The position numbers were made by a program, and so were the translations under genes. From NCBI RefSeq assembly GCF_900116615.1, contig NZ_FPBF01000004.1, positions 248,001 through 312,000 of the forward strand: DNA of 64,000 nucleotides, given 5' to 3'. Below are positions 26,471 to 34,054 of this stretch, in pieces; positions within the stretch are counted from its first letter, which is position 1; every line of letters begins with the position of its first letter. The notes below the pieces were generated by a model. The model did no database searches and was not told the DNA's origin. It worked only from the letters and a program-made list of their open reading frames with translations. This DNA comes from Algoriphagus locisalis. GTDB taxonomy: Bacteria; Bacteroidota; Bacteroidia; Cytophagales; Cyclobacteriaceae.

Positions 26471-26918
26471 GGTAAAGCATTGCCTATTTATAGTACTAAT
26501 TCTCGTAAGTGCTGCCTGTACAGACGGGCGTATTTACGAGGATTTCCAAAGCCTCCCAAACCAAAATTGGGGCATCAGAGATAGCCTGTTTTTCGACCTT
26601 AAGGATGTAGAGCTGATGGATACCCCTGACTTAGTTGCAGTGAAGTTTAACGAGGAATATGCATTTTCGAACTGCTATTTAAGAATCATCTCCAAGGATT
26701 CAGCGGGAGTGATTCTTGACAATAAGCTTGTGAATCTGATTTTATTCGATCCAAAGTCTGGCGAACCACTGGGCGAAGGATTTGGCAATTCTTATACGCG
26801 CTATGACACTCTCCCTTTCTTATTTGATCAAAACACTAAAAGTCTTACCGTTTTGCAGTACATGAGGCAGGATCAATTACCGGGTGTTGAAGCTGTGGGG
26901 ATTAAGATTTTGAAGTAA
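26463..26918 (+). CDS. gldH: Gliding motility lipoprotein GldH
   Basis: A 151-residue lipoprotein (signal peptide of about 18 residues, lipobox SAAC) matching GldH, one of the lipoproteins needed for gliding motility in Flavobacterium. Features include the early IYEDFQSLPNQNWGIRDSLFFDL segment and a late RYDTLPFLF with LRQDQLPGVEAVGI-like closing strands typical of the family. The start ATG at 26463 lies inside the end of ricT, in another frame, with an 8-base overlap; ricT next to gldH is a common arrangement in this phylum. Its role in a non-flavobacterial species is inferred. Confidence 0.82.
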   Translation: MNKVKHCLFIVLILVSAACTDGRIYEDFQSLPNQNWGIRDSLFFDLKDVELMDTPDLVAVKFNEEYAFSNCYLRIISKDSAGVILDNKLVNLILFDPKSGEPLGEGFGNSYTRYDTLPFLFDQNTKSLTVLQYMRQDQLPGVEAVGIKILK

Positions 26919-26929
26919 AGCACTGATAG

Positions 26930-27056
26930 AAAAAAAATCCCGCTGATTACCGCTGATTTTGATTTCGATTATTCATTGCAATTCGCATTTTTTTTGGATT
27001 TGTGAAGATCTGCGAAAGTTATCTGCGCCGATCTGCGGGAAAAAGAACTTCCTACT
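26930..27056. repeat. Degenerate ATCTGCG/CCGCTGATT intergenic repeat
   Basis: Between gldH and the GNAT gene: two direct copies of CCGCTGATT (26940-26948, 26950-26958) and three of ATCTGCG (27008-27014, 27021-27027, 27031-27037). Sequences of this kind (…ctgcgaaaatctgcgggaaa…) are dispersed between genes in many Bacteroidota. No coding frame was seen. Related patches: 4376-4436, 32730-32920 and 53046-53089. Confidence 0.55.
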
Positions 27057-27071
27057 TTTGCGGGCAATTCC

Positions 27072-27524
27072 TCATTTCAACACTTTTCGAAAACAAACGC
27101 TATTCTCAATCCCAATGTATTGCGCATAATTGGGAATGATAGAATAGCCTTTCTTTTTATATAAGGCTACAGCCTCTAACTGTCTTTTTCCAGTTTCGAG
27201 CACACAATCTTTATAGCCCAGTTCTGCGGCCCATTGCTCCAATTCCGACAATACTCGAGAAGCCAAACCTTTGCCGCGAGAATCAAGCTTGGTGAACATT
27301 CGCTTCACTTCCATACTATCCTGATCAAATTCCTTGATAGCTCCGCAGGCTAGAGGAACTCCATTTTCCGAGCAAACCACCACGTTATTTAACTTTACAA
27401 TGGTATTGAATTGATTGTAAAAGTCATGCTCTCTCCCATCCTTCTCTGCTAAATAGTCATCCAGCAACTTTACCAAGGCTACAAAATCAGGATTTGAGGA
27501 ATCTGTGCGGGTGAGTGTGATCAT
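27072..27524 (-). CDS. GNAT-family N-acetyltransferase
   Basis: A 150-residue single-domain acetyltransferase. The acetyl-CoA site is seen in KRMFTKLDSRGKGLASRVLSEL (motif A, R/Q-x-x-G-x-G/A in the form RGKGLA), then ELGYKDCVLETGKRQLEAVALYKKKGY (motif B, with the conserved N/Y of the family). Some members of this shape modify amino acids or small molecules; the target here cannot be named. The ATG at 27524 is the sole plausible start. It is single, with the repeat-rich gap on its 3' side. Confidence 0.88.
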   Translation of the reverse strand: MITLTRTDSSNPDFVALVKLLDDYLAEKDGREHDFYNQFNTIVKLNNVVVCSENGVPLACGAIKEFDQDSMEVKRMFTKLDSRGKGLASRVLSELEQWAAELGYKDCVLETGKRQLEAVALYKKKGYSIIPNYAQYIGIENSVCFRKVLK

Positions 27525-27691
27525 GGTATGAAGATAAATTAAAATAGGTAGTAACCCATTTCTGAAATAAAAGTTATGATTAAACCTATTGGATTAAGCT
27601 CTTTAGTAACAATCCCAAATAATTTGAATTTGTGAAAAAGGTGAATTCCATGGAATGCTTATCTTGAACCAATAATCCAAAGAAAACCAAA

Positions 27692-28996
27692 ATGATCTAC
27701 AAACGCCTCTTAGCATCAGTTTTAACAACTCTACTTTTCATATGCACTGTTTCAATCAGCTTCGGGCAGTCAACATCCCAGCCTTTCGTATACGGAGACC
27801 TCTTGCCTGACGCTCCAGAATTGGCAGCGCGAGGTGAGTATGCCGTAGGAGTACAGACCTTAGATTTAATAAATCCGAATCAGCTCGACATTCTAAATTA
27901 TGGTAAGGGAGGAGATTCCCTTTACAATAGACCTTTGAAGGTGGAAATCTGGTATCCCGCAACTGCGAATTCAAATGAATTAATTTCTTATGATGAAGTA
28001 ATGGGACAGAATGGCTCGCCAACTCGACCTCTTATTCCCTTCACTTTTCTAGGTAGAGCGACACGAAATGCAAAACCTGTCTATACTGAAGCTACTTTTC
28101 CTCTGGTGATCGTATCTCACGGATACACAGGTTCAAGGTATTTAATGACCTATCTCACAGAGAATCTTGCTTCCAAAGGATACGTAGTAGTGGCTATAGA
28201 TCATACCGAAGCAACTTTCAGAGATGCCGGTGGCTTCCAAAGCACGCTCCTAAATAGGTCTCTAGACGACCTTTTTGTATTAAATGAAATGGCAAGATTG
28301 GGTCAGGATGAGAACTCTTTTCTGAAAGGCTTGGTGAATTCTGAAAACACTGCATTAATTGGTTACTCTATGGGTGGATATGGTGCAGTCAATGTAGCAG
28401 GTGCCGGATACAGTCCTCAAGCCTCTCAACTTTTTGGAGCAATGTCAGGTGGAAGCAAAGCTCTATTAAAAAGAAGTGCAGGCAACCCGGAATTTAAGGC
28501 TTCCATAGATCCAAGAATCAAAGTGATTGTTGCTTTTGCTCCATGGGGCATGCAGCGTGGAATTTGGAATGCAGAAGGATTGGCTGGCATCAAAATCCCT
28601 TCTCTGTTTGTGTCAGGCAGCAAAGACGATATTTCTGGATATGAAGACGGAACCAAAGCCATCTATGAAGGAGCAGTAAACTCTGAGAGATATTTGCTCA
28701 CTTATATAGACGCACGTCATAATACTGCTCCAAATCCTGCACCAGCTGAAGCCTATGCTGCGGGTTTAAGTATTGATGAATATCTGAGATATGCTGATTC
28801 TGTGTGGGATATGCGTAGAATCAATAATATCAACCAACACTTTGTTACTGCATTTCTTGGCTTTTATCTAAAAGGTAATGAAGACTATAAATCCTATATG
28901 GATGTGAATGCAAATCCTGAAGCTAAGGAATGGCCTGGATTTAAGCCTCGAACTACCGTGGGATTAGAATTGGATCATAAATCGGCCAACCCTTAA
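27692..28996 (+). CDS. Alpha/beta hydrolase, platelet-activating-factor-acetylhydrolase/dienelactone-hydrolase-like
   Basis: A 434-residue exported enzyme with a signal peptide (about 1-26, ending SFGQ). The catalytic core has the oxyanion segment VSHGYTGSRY, a nucleophile elbow GYSMGGYG (Ser226), and a late DARHNTAPNPAPA segment likely to hold the catalytic His, with an Asp in the GSKDDISGYEDG loop. The region resembles secreted PAF-acetylhydrolase-like and chlorophyllase-like proteins, so an ester substrate is likely but not identified. It is single, followed by a bidirectional terminator. Confidence 0.86.
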   Translation: MIYKRLLASVLTTLLFICTVSISFGQSTSQPFVYGDLLPDAPELAARGEYAVGVQTLDLINPNQLDILNYGKGGDSLYNRPLKVEIWYPATANSNELISYDEVMGQNGSPTRPLIPFTFLGRATRNAKPVYTEATFPLVIVSHGYTGSRYLMTYLTENLASKGYVVVAIDHTEATFRDAGGFQSTLLNRSLDDLFVLNEMARLGQDENSFLKGLVNSENTALIGYSMGGYGAVNVAGAGYSPQASQLFGAMSGGSKALLKRSAGNPEFKASIDPRIKVIVAFAPWGMQRGIWNAEGLAGIKIPSLFVSGSKDDISGYEDGTKAIYEGAVNSERYLLTYIDARHNTAPNPAPAEAYAAGLSIDEYLRYADSVWDMRRINNINQHFVTAFLGFYLKGNEDYKSYMDVNANPEAKEWPGFKPRTTVGLELDHKSANP

Positions 28997-28998
28997 AA

Positions 28999-29035
28999 GT
29001 AACTAGCCCACGATTGATAAAGTGGGCTAGTTTAT
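28999..29035 (+). terminator. Bidirectional rho-independent terminator
   Basis: CTAGCCCAC (29003-29011) and GTGGGCTAG (29022-29030) form a perfect 9-bp stem with a 10-nt loop; TTT follows on the plus side and TTACTTTT on the minus side. It lies between two convergent genes. Confidence 0.85.
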
Positions 29036-29037
29036 TG

Positions 29038-29889
29038 CTACAATCCATACTTCTCTCCCATTCCTCTAATCAACTCGTATCCTTTTTCTGCCATTTCCCA
29101 AGGTTCGGAAAAATCCCTCCATACCCCTATAGAATTTGCAAAAGCAGGATCGTTTCTGGTAAAGCCTTCGATAGTCAGCCAGCCTTTGTACTGAATTTCC
29201 GCAAGCGCTTTGAAGGTCTCATCGAAGTTCACATGCCCTGACCCTGGAGTACCTCTGTCATTTTCAGAAATATGAAAGTGCCCTAATTGTGGAGCAATGA
29301 ACTTGATTGCATCTCCGAGCTTTTTCTCCTCGATATTCGCATGATGTGTATCAAACATTGCTTGTACATTCGGGTGATCGACTTTCTTCAATAAATAAGA
29401 AAGCTGCTCCATGGTATTGCAGAGGTAGCACTCGAAGCGGTTTAAAGCTTCAGGAGTCAATAAAACACCAGCATCTTTGCCGTAATCAGCAACTCCATGA
29501 AGTACTTCAGATGACCAATTGTATTCATCTTCTATGGGCTCCCGGGAAGCAAACACGGTAAAGCCAGAATGATACGGCCCGCAAAGTACCTGAGCATGTA
29601 GATCATGAGCTCTGTCTATCACCCATTTAAGCTGTTCTGAGGCAGCATTTCTAACTTTAGGATCAGGAGAAATGGGATTTTGCTCCGGCCCCATCACTGT
29701 CACAGCTGTCACTTCCAGTCCTATGTCAGCGCAATGCTTGCCGACCAGCTTAAAGGATTCTTCAGGTGATCCACCAATGAAAAACTCAGCGCCATCATAC
29801 CCAATCAGTTTCAATCGATCTAAAACTGGCAATAGCGCCTCTGACATCTCTGCCGACCAGGCCAGCACATTAAATCCTATTTTGTTCAT
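29038..29889 (-). CDS. Sugar phosphate isomerase/epimerase (TIM barrel, AP endonuclease 2-like fold)
   Basis: A 283-residue cytoplasmic TIM-barrel protein of the xylose-isomerase-like family 2. Key residues are in GYDGAEFFIGG, TPEALNRFECYLCNT (Glu metal ligand), MFDTHHANIEE (Asp, His), GHFHISENDRGTPGSGHVNF (His, Glu) and LTIEGFTRND. The pattern resembles hydroxypyruvate isomerases and D-tagatose or D-psicose 3-epimerases, which use a divalent metal to convert ketoses. The actual substrate is not established. It precedes the ThuA gene's end on the same strand: the transcript order is ThuA gene, palindrome, then this gene. Confidence 0.88.
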   Translation of the reverse strand: MNKIGFNVLAWSAEMSEALLPVLDRLKLIGYDGAEFFIGGSPEESFKLVGKHCADIGLEVTAVTVMGPEQNPISPDPKVRNAASEQLKWVIDRAHDLHAQVLCGPYHSGFTVFASREPIEDEYNWSSEVLHGVADYGKDAGVLLTPEALNRFECYLCNTMEQLSYLLKKVDHPNVQAMFDTHHANIEEKKLGDAIKFIAPQLGHFHISENDRGTPGSGHVNFDETFKALAEIQYKGWLTIEGFTRNDPAFANSIGVWRDFSEPWEMAEKGYELIRGMGEKYGL

Positions 29890-29928
29890 GTATTTCTCAC
29901 TCAGTTGTTTTATTTATTTCATTTAAAA

Positions 29929-30006
29929 CTTCATTATTCAACATTTGATATTCATCATTCATTATTAAAATGTCGATCGGAGAATGTCAAATGAAAAATA
30001 ATGAAG
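29929..30006. repeat. Long two-stem imperfect palindrome
   Basis: Outer arms CTTCATTATT (29929-29938) and AATAATGAAG (29997-30006) pair perfectly; symmetric 3-nt internal loops follow; inner arms CATTTGATATTC (29942-29953) and GAATGTCAAATG (29982-29993) pair at 11 of 12 positions; the loop is 28 nt. It lies in the gap between the ThuA gene and the TIM-barrel gene. It is either a REP-like element or a large mRNA hairpin of the operon. Confidence 0.7.
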
Positions 30007-30018
30007 AAAATCCCTCAA

Positions 30019-31041
30019 CTATTTAAAATCTGATACTTTCATTCCCTTCCGGAAACTATCAAAACCAAACATTGTCGGCTCGTAGCTCCCTACTATTTCC
30101 ACAGGTAGCTCAGCCGTAATCACTTCTGGCATATCCAGTAACCAAAAGGAAGCATTTACGATCAAGCGACGCATATCCTCCACCTGAAAATCAATAGAAG
30201 AACCCAACGTACTGCCGAAAACCATACCAGTTTTACCACCATCAAGCGAATACTCCTTTGTCCAGGCAATGGGCATAATTGATTTGTCCCACATCAATGG
30301 GGCTTCGGGAGTCATTCCAGCTGTAGATTGACCGAACAGAAGTACATTGGCAGAAGATGGTAAATTCTTTATGGAGTAAACATCCGTCGGAGCCCAGATA
30401 TCGTCAATTCCTCTCAATATCGGGTGATCAGCATCGCGGTCAACTCCATCGATCAAGGCTCTTGTACCCTCAGACTTGTGAATTCCATGATGTGCTACCC
30501 AAGTTTCCCCAATGATCTGCTGTCCGAAGCCACCTTCCCATCCTGCCACTTTGCTGTTCCATGTCCATTTAGCAAAAGGAGAGTTTTGGTCCTTAATTGC
30601 AAATGGATGAGTGGATGTTCTAAGTGCAATAAATGGTTTTCCGGATTTGAAATAGTTCTCCAAATGCTTCATCTGATCCACTGGCAGATCCCGGAAACGA
30701 ATCAGCATGATGACCAAATCAGCATTATTAAGCTGCTCCAGACCGGGAATATTGTTTTGGTAGCTTGGAACTATGTTTCCTGTCTCAGGTTCGATAGGAA
30801 AAAGTACAGTTGTATTAAAACCATAATGTGTGGAGAGGATTTTTGCCATCATCGGCATGGATTCCTCTGATCTATATTCATCGTCCCCAGAAATCAAGAC
30901 TATGTTTTTTCCATTTCCAGCGCCTTTTTTTCCTTCAAACTGTAAGTAGGTTTTCCCGTTTTGAGCTGATGCACAGGAAATTGAAAAGGCTGCAAATAAA
31001 ATCAACAAAAATGCAGACTTTTTGAGAGGTGATTTTTTCAT
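30019..31041 (-). CDS. ThuA-domain secreted protein
   Basis: A 340-residue exported protein. The signal peptide (about 1-26) contains an FSISCASA segment that could be a lipobox, so it may be lipid-anchored. The ThuA-like glutamine-amidotransferase-fold domain has VLISGDDEYRSEESMP, the VMLIRFRDLPVDQMKHLENYF segment and FIALRTSTHPF, plus DHPILRGIDDIWAPTDVY; ThuA domains are linked to trehalose utilisation and are often found in sugar-degrading loci with Gfo/Idh oxidoreductases, as here. The direct reaction is unknown. It is the first of two minus-strand genes (with the TIM-barrel isomerase), divergent from the Gfo/Idh gene. Confidence 0.88.
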   Translation of the reverse strand: MKKSPLKKSAFLLILFAAFSISCASAQNGKTYLQFEGKKGAGNGKNIVLISGDDEYRSEESMPMMAKILSTHYGFNTTVLFPIEPETGNIVPSYQNNIPGLEQLNNADLVIMLIRFRDLPVDQMKHLENYFKSGKPFIALRTSTHPFAIKDQNSPFAKWTWNSKVAGWEGGFGQQIIGETWVAHHGIHKSEGTRALIDGVDRDADHPILRGIDDIWAPTDVYSIKNLPSSANVLLFGQSTAGMTPEAPLMWDKSIMPIAWTKEYSLDGGKTGMVFGSTLGSSIDFQVEDMRRLIVNASFWLLDMPEVITAELPVEIVGSYEPTMFGFDSFRKGMKVSDFK

Positions 31042-31232
31042 GGTTTATTAAGGGATTGAATTCGGAAAATAGCAAAAGTTTCAAGGGTTTTCGTCCTGTT
31101 CCCAAAATTCTCTTTCGGTATCGATTCCGTTAATTCTTTAGCCTTTCAACATAAAAATGGAGAAACTAGCAGTAAAAAATCCCTACTTTCTCACTTGAAA
31201 ATCAATTTGCACTACCCAAACTCCCTTAAAAT

Positions 31233-32654
31233 ATGAAAACGGACAGAAGAAATTTTCTCAAGACTGGCTCACTAGCCGCCTTAGGACTTAGTGGGATTTC
31301 TATAGTTCCATCCACCGTACTAGGCAAATCCATGGGACACATTGCCCCTAGCGACAAAGTCAACCTTGCTTGCTGTGGAATTGGAAACCGTGGTGCTCAG
31401 ATTATGAATGCGTTATACGATACAGGTTTATGTAATATCGTCGCGCTTTGTGACGTAGATATGGGTGCTCCTCATACTACAGCAATGATGGAAAAATTCC
31501 CTAACGCGAAACGCTTCCAGGATTTCAGAAAGATGTTTGATGAATTTGGAAATGGATTTGAGGCGATCACTGTAGGAACTCCAGATTTCTCGCATTTCCC
31601 TATTACCATGCTGGCAATGTCCGAAGGCAAGCATGTCTATACTGAAAAACCTATGGCGCGTACATTCAATGAGATTACACTCATGATGGACTCTGCCAAA
31701 AGACATAATGTAGTGACTCAAATGGGAAACCAAGGTCACTCGGAAGGTAATTACTTCCAGTTTAAAGCATGGAAAGAAGCTGGAATCATCAAAGATGTAA
31801 CGGCAGTGACCGCTCATATGAACAGCCCAAGGAGATGGCATGGCTGGGATGTAAATATGCAAAGCTTCCCAAAAGCAGAGCCTATTCCTTCTACCCTTGA
31901 TTGGGACACTTGGCTGGCAGCCAGAAGTGAGCATAAGTATAATAAAGACTTTATCAATGGCCAGTGGAGATGCTGGTATGACTTCGGAATGGGCGCTTTG
32001 GGAGACTGGGGAGCGCATACCATGGATACTGTGCATGAATTCCTAGACTTAGGATTACCATACGAAGTCGATCCCGTAATGCTAAAAGGCCACAACCCAT
32101 TCTTCTTCCCTATGTCTTCTACTCTGGCTTTCAAATTCCCTGAGCGTGGAGATATGCCTCCATTGACCCTAACCTGGTACGATGGCGTGGACAATATCCC
32201 CCCAGTTCCGGCAGATTATGGAACTTCGGAATTGAATGCAGATATCCCTGCAGCCAGCAATGGGCAAATCCAACCAGCAAAACTAAACCCTGGCAAGATC
32301 ATTTATGGCAAAGACCTGACGTTCAAAGGTGGTTCTCATGGCAGTACCCTTTCTATCATTGGAGAGGAAAAAGCAAAAGCCATGGAAAGTAAACTTCCTG
32401 AAGTACCTGAAAGTCCTTCAAACCACTTTGCTAACTTCCTGAAAGCCTGTAAAGGTGAAGAACAAACGCGATCACGATTTGAGATTGCTGGGCCCTTGAG
32501 TCAGGTATTCTGTCTAGGAGTGTTGGCGCAGCAGCTAAATACAACGTTGAAATTTGACAGAGAGACTCAGCGCATCACAAACAACCCACTGGCAAATCAA
32601 CTACTTGCCGGAGAAGCTCCTAGAAAAGGCTGGGAAGAGTTCTATACACTGTAA
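31233..32654 (+). CDS. Tat-exported Gfo/Idh/MocA-family oxidoreductase
   Basis: A 473-residue NAD(P)-dependent oxidoreductase with a twin-arginine signal (DRRNFLKTGSLAALGLSGI), so it is folded in the cytoplasm and exported with its cofactor. The nucleotide-binding fold shows CGIGNRGAQI, VALCDVD and the GTPDFSHFPITM segment; EKPM (in VYTEKPMARTF) carries the family's catalytic lysine region. The C-terminal part (about 180-473) is the substrate domain with an NGQWRCWYDFGMGALGDWGAHTMD core (GALGDWG and H). Family members act on sugars, inositol or glycan ends; the one here is not known. It diverges from the ThuA gene, with which it fits functionally. Confidence 0.92.
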   Translation: MKTDRRNFLKTGSLAALGLSGISIVPSTVLGKSMGHIAPSDKVNLACCGIGNRGAQIMNALYDTGLCNIVALCDVDMGAPHTTAMMEKFPNAKRFQDFRKMFDEFGNGFEAITVGTPDFSHFPITMLAMSEGKHVYTEKPMARTFNEITLMMDSAKRHNVVTQMGNQGHSEGNYFQFKAWKEAGIIKDVTAVTAHMNSPRRWHGWDVNMQSFPKAEPIPSTLDWDTWLAARSEHKYNKDFINGQWRCWYDFGMGALGDWGAHTMDTVHEFLDLGLPYEVDPVMLKGHNPFFFPMSSTLAFKFPERGDMPPLTLTWYDGVDNIPPVPADYGTSELNADIPAASNGQIQPAKLNPGKIIYGKDLTFKGGSHGSTLSIIGEEKAKAMESKLPEVPESPSNHFANFLKACKGEEQTRSRFEIAGPLSQVFCLGVLAQQLNTTLKFDRETQRITNNPLANQLLAGEAPRKGWEEFYTL

Positions 32655-32673
32655 TTACAATTTGCTTAACGCT

Positions 32674-32707
32674 AAAGGCTGGAATGAGAAATCGTTTCAG
32701 CTTTTTT
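32674..32707 (+). terminator. Rho-independent terminator after the Gfo/Idh gene
   Basis: AAAGGCTG (32674-32681) pairs with CAGCTTTT (32698-32705), with one G-U pair, and continues as TT. The loop also contains a small GAAA/TTTC pairing. Confidence 0.65.
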
Positions 32708-32729
32708 ATGAGAAAATATTTCTCGCGAC

Positions 32730-32920
32730 GGCGCTGCAAAGATAACTCCCGCAAAGGCGCTGAGGCGCAGTTTTTACTTTACCTGAGCGACAATTAGCGT
32801 TTTTACTGTGTTCGTTTTTTCGGGCCTTGATGAATCATTTAACCCTAAGCACACCTAATCTGAAAATTCTATTTTGATTTCTATGACTTAAAAATTGCGC
32901 CATTGCGCCTTCGCGGGATA
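32730..32920. repeat. Degenerate GCGC/TTGCG intergenic repeats
   Basis: Two short GC-rich patches in a non-coding gap: at about 32732-32770 (GCGCTGCAAAG, CGCAAAGGCGCTGAGGCGCAG) and 32893-32920 (TTGCGCCATTGCGCCTTCGCGG). They resemble 'ctttgcgcctttgcgg'-type dispersed intergenic sequences of Bacteroidota. No gene or promoter pair was seen in this stretch. Confidence 0.5.
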
Positions 32921-32925
32921 CTCTG

Positions 32926-33972
32926 TTAGAACTTAGGACAAGGAAGCAAGGTATCTCGTCTTCTAGGCTGGCCTTGATTGTTATTAGGCAAGGTCCAGGA
33001 CAAGCTCAACTCATGTGCTCCACCAGACTGAATTCCCAACTGGGAAACGGTGTAATCAAAGCTGTACCCTACATTCAGACCAGAAAGTAGATTCAACCCA
33101 ACCATCATCACAATGGCATCCCGGTTGCTTTGCTCCTCCACTTTTTTGTAAGGAAGCCCTCTATACCAAAGTCCAAAAACTATTGGCTCCACATAAAAAT
33201 AGGCTCCCACATCCAACTGCTCGAAGGGTCCTTGCTTCTTATAGTTAATTGTCGGAGTCAAGTATCGCTGCTTTCTCATGTGCGTAAAATCGCCCCGCAT
33301 CCTTCCTTCTCCTAAGGGAATTCTATAGCCTGCATGCGCTGAAAACTTAACAGGTAATGGGCTGTCACCGTCAATAAATGACTGATTTGGCTGATTCACA
33401 TGATGAGCCGAGCCACCTATCCAAAAATCCTCAGTGAAAAACAACCCGCCAAAGGAAAGAGAAAGCATATTTACAGGATCTCCTAAACCATCGATTTCAG
33501 ATCCAGGAAAGATTGGCCCAAAGGGATCGTTTGGATTGATTTGGTTGGCAAAAATCAGATTTTCATAAAATCCGATTTCTCTTCGGATATAACTTGCCTG
33601 AAATCCTGGACGAAAAAAAGTTTTTTCTCCCAACTTTAATTCGTAAGAATAAATGGCCGAAATCGTGGTTGATCGCAATTTGGAAGCCCCCTCTGTATCT
33701 TGCATAACCATTACCCCAATCCCTGAGTTGTAGTCATTCAGGTAGGTATCGTAGTAAGCAGAAAATGTGGTGAATTGGGCATCTATACTAGGCCATTGGT
33801 TTCTATAATTGAAGCCTACACGCCCCGTCAACTCAGATCCTGCAAAAGCCGGATTTAAGTAAAGAGGTGCCGCATAATATTGGCTATATTGCGGATCCTG
33901 TGCATAGGCATTGGTTCCTACAAATAGTCCAACCACGCAAAGAAAAACAACGTAAACCAGAGACCGTAACAA
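32926..33972 (-). CDS. PorP/SprF-family outer-membrane protein
   Basis: A 348-residue beta-barrel outer-membrane protein (signal peptide about 1-24, ending AYAQ). The start DPQYSQYYAAPLYLNPAFAGS is the classic PorP/SprF opening, followed by NYRNQWPS, YDTYLND and the terminal strand LSLSWTLP. These proteins work with the type IX secretion system and anchor or export a partner with a type B sorting domain, typically encoded beside them. Here three such proteins follow divergently (34055-46840). The residues after the last strand (QPRRRDTLLPCPKF) are an unusual tail with a lone Cys. High confidence in family; the partner is inferred. Confidence 0.93.
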   Translation of the reverse strand: MLRSLVYVVFLCVVGLFVGTNAYAQDPQYSQYYAAPLYLNPAFAGSELTGRVGFNYRNQWPSIDAQFTTFSAYYDTYLNDYNSGIGVMVMQDTEGASKLRSTTISAIYSYELKLGEKTFFRPGFQASYIRREIGFYENLIFANQINPNDPFGPIFPGSEIDGLGDPVNMLSLSFGGLFFTEDFWIGGSAHHVNQPNQSFIDGDSPLPVKFSAHAGYRIPLGEGRMRGDFTHMRKQRYLTPTINYKKQGPFEQLDVGAYFYVEPIVFGLWYRGLPYKKVEEQSNRDAIVMMVGLNLLSGLNVGYSFDYTVSQLGIQSGGAHELSLSWTLPNNNQGQPRRRDTLLPCPKF

Positions 33973-34054
33973 GTATTTGTTCGTTAATTTGAATATTCAG
34001 TAGGCTTCTTCAACGTTACAGAACGTATGTTGTTTTAGAAGCAGTTCGAAAATT

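Noticed and set aside
31428..32036. A 202-codon open frame on the minus strand inside the Gfo/Idh gene
   Set aside because: It is the antisense shadow of a well-supported oxidoreductase and carries no recognisable motif.
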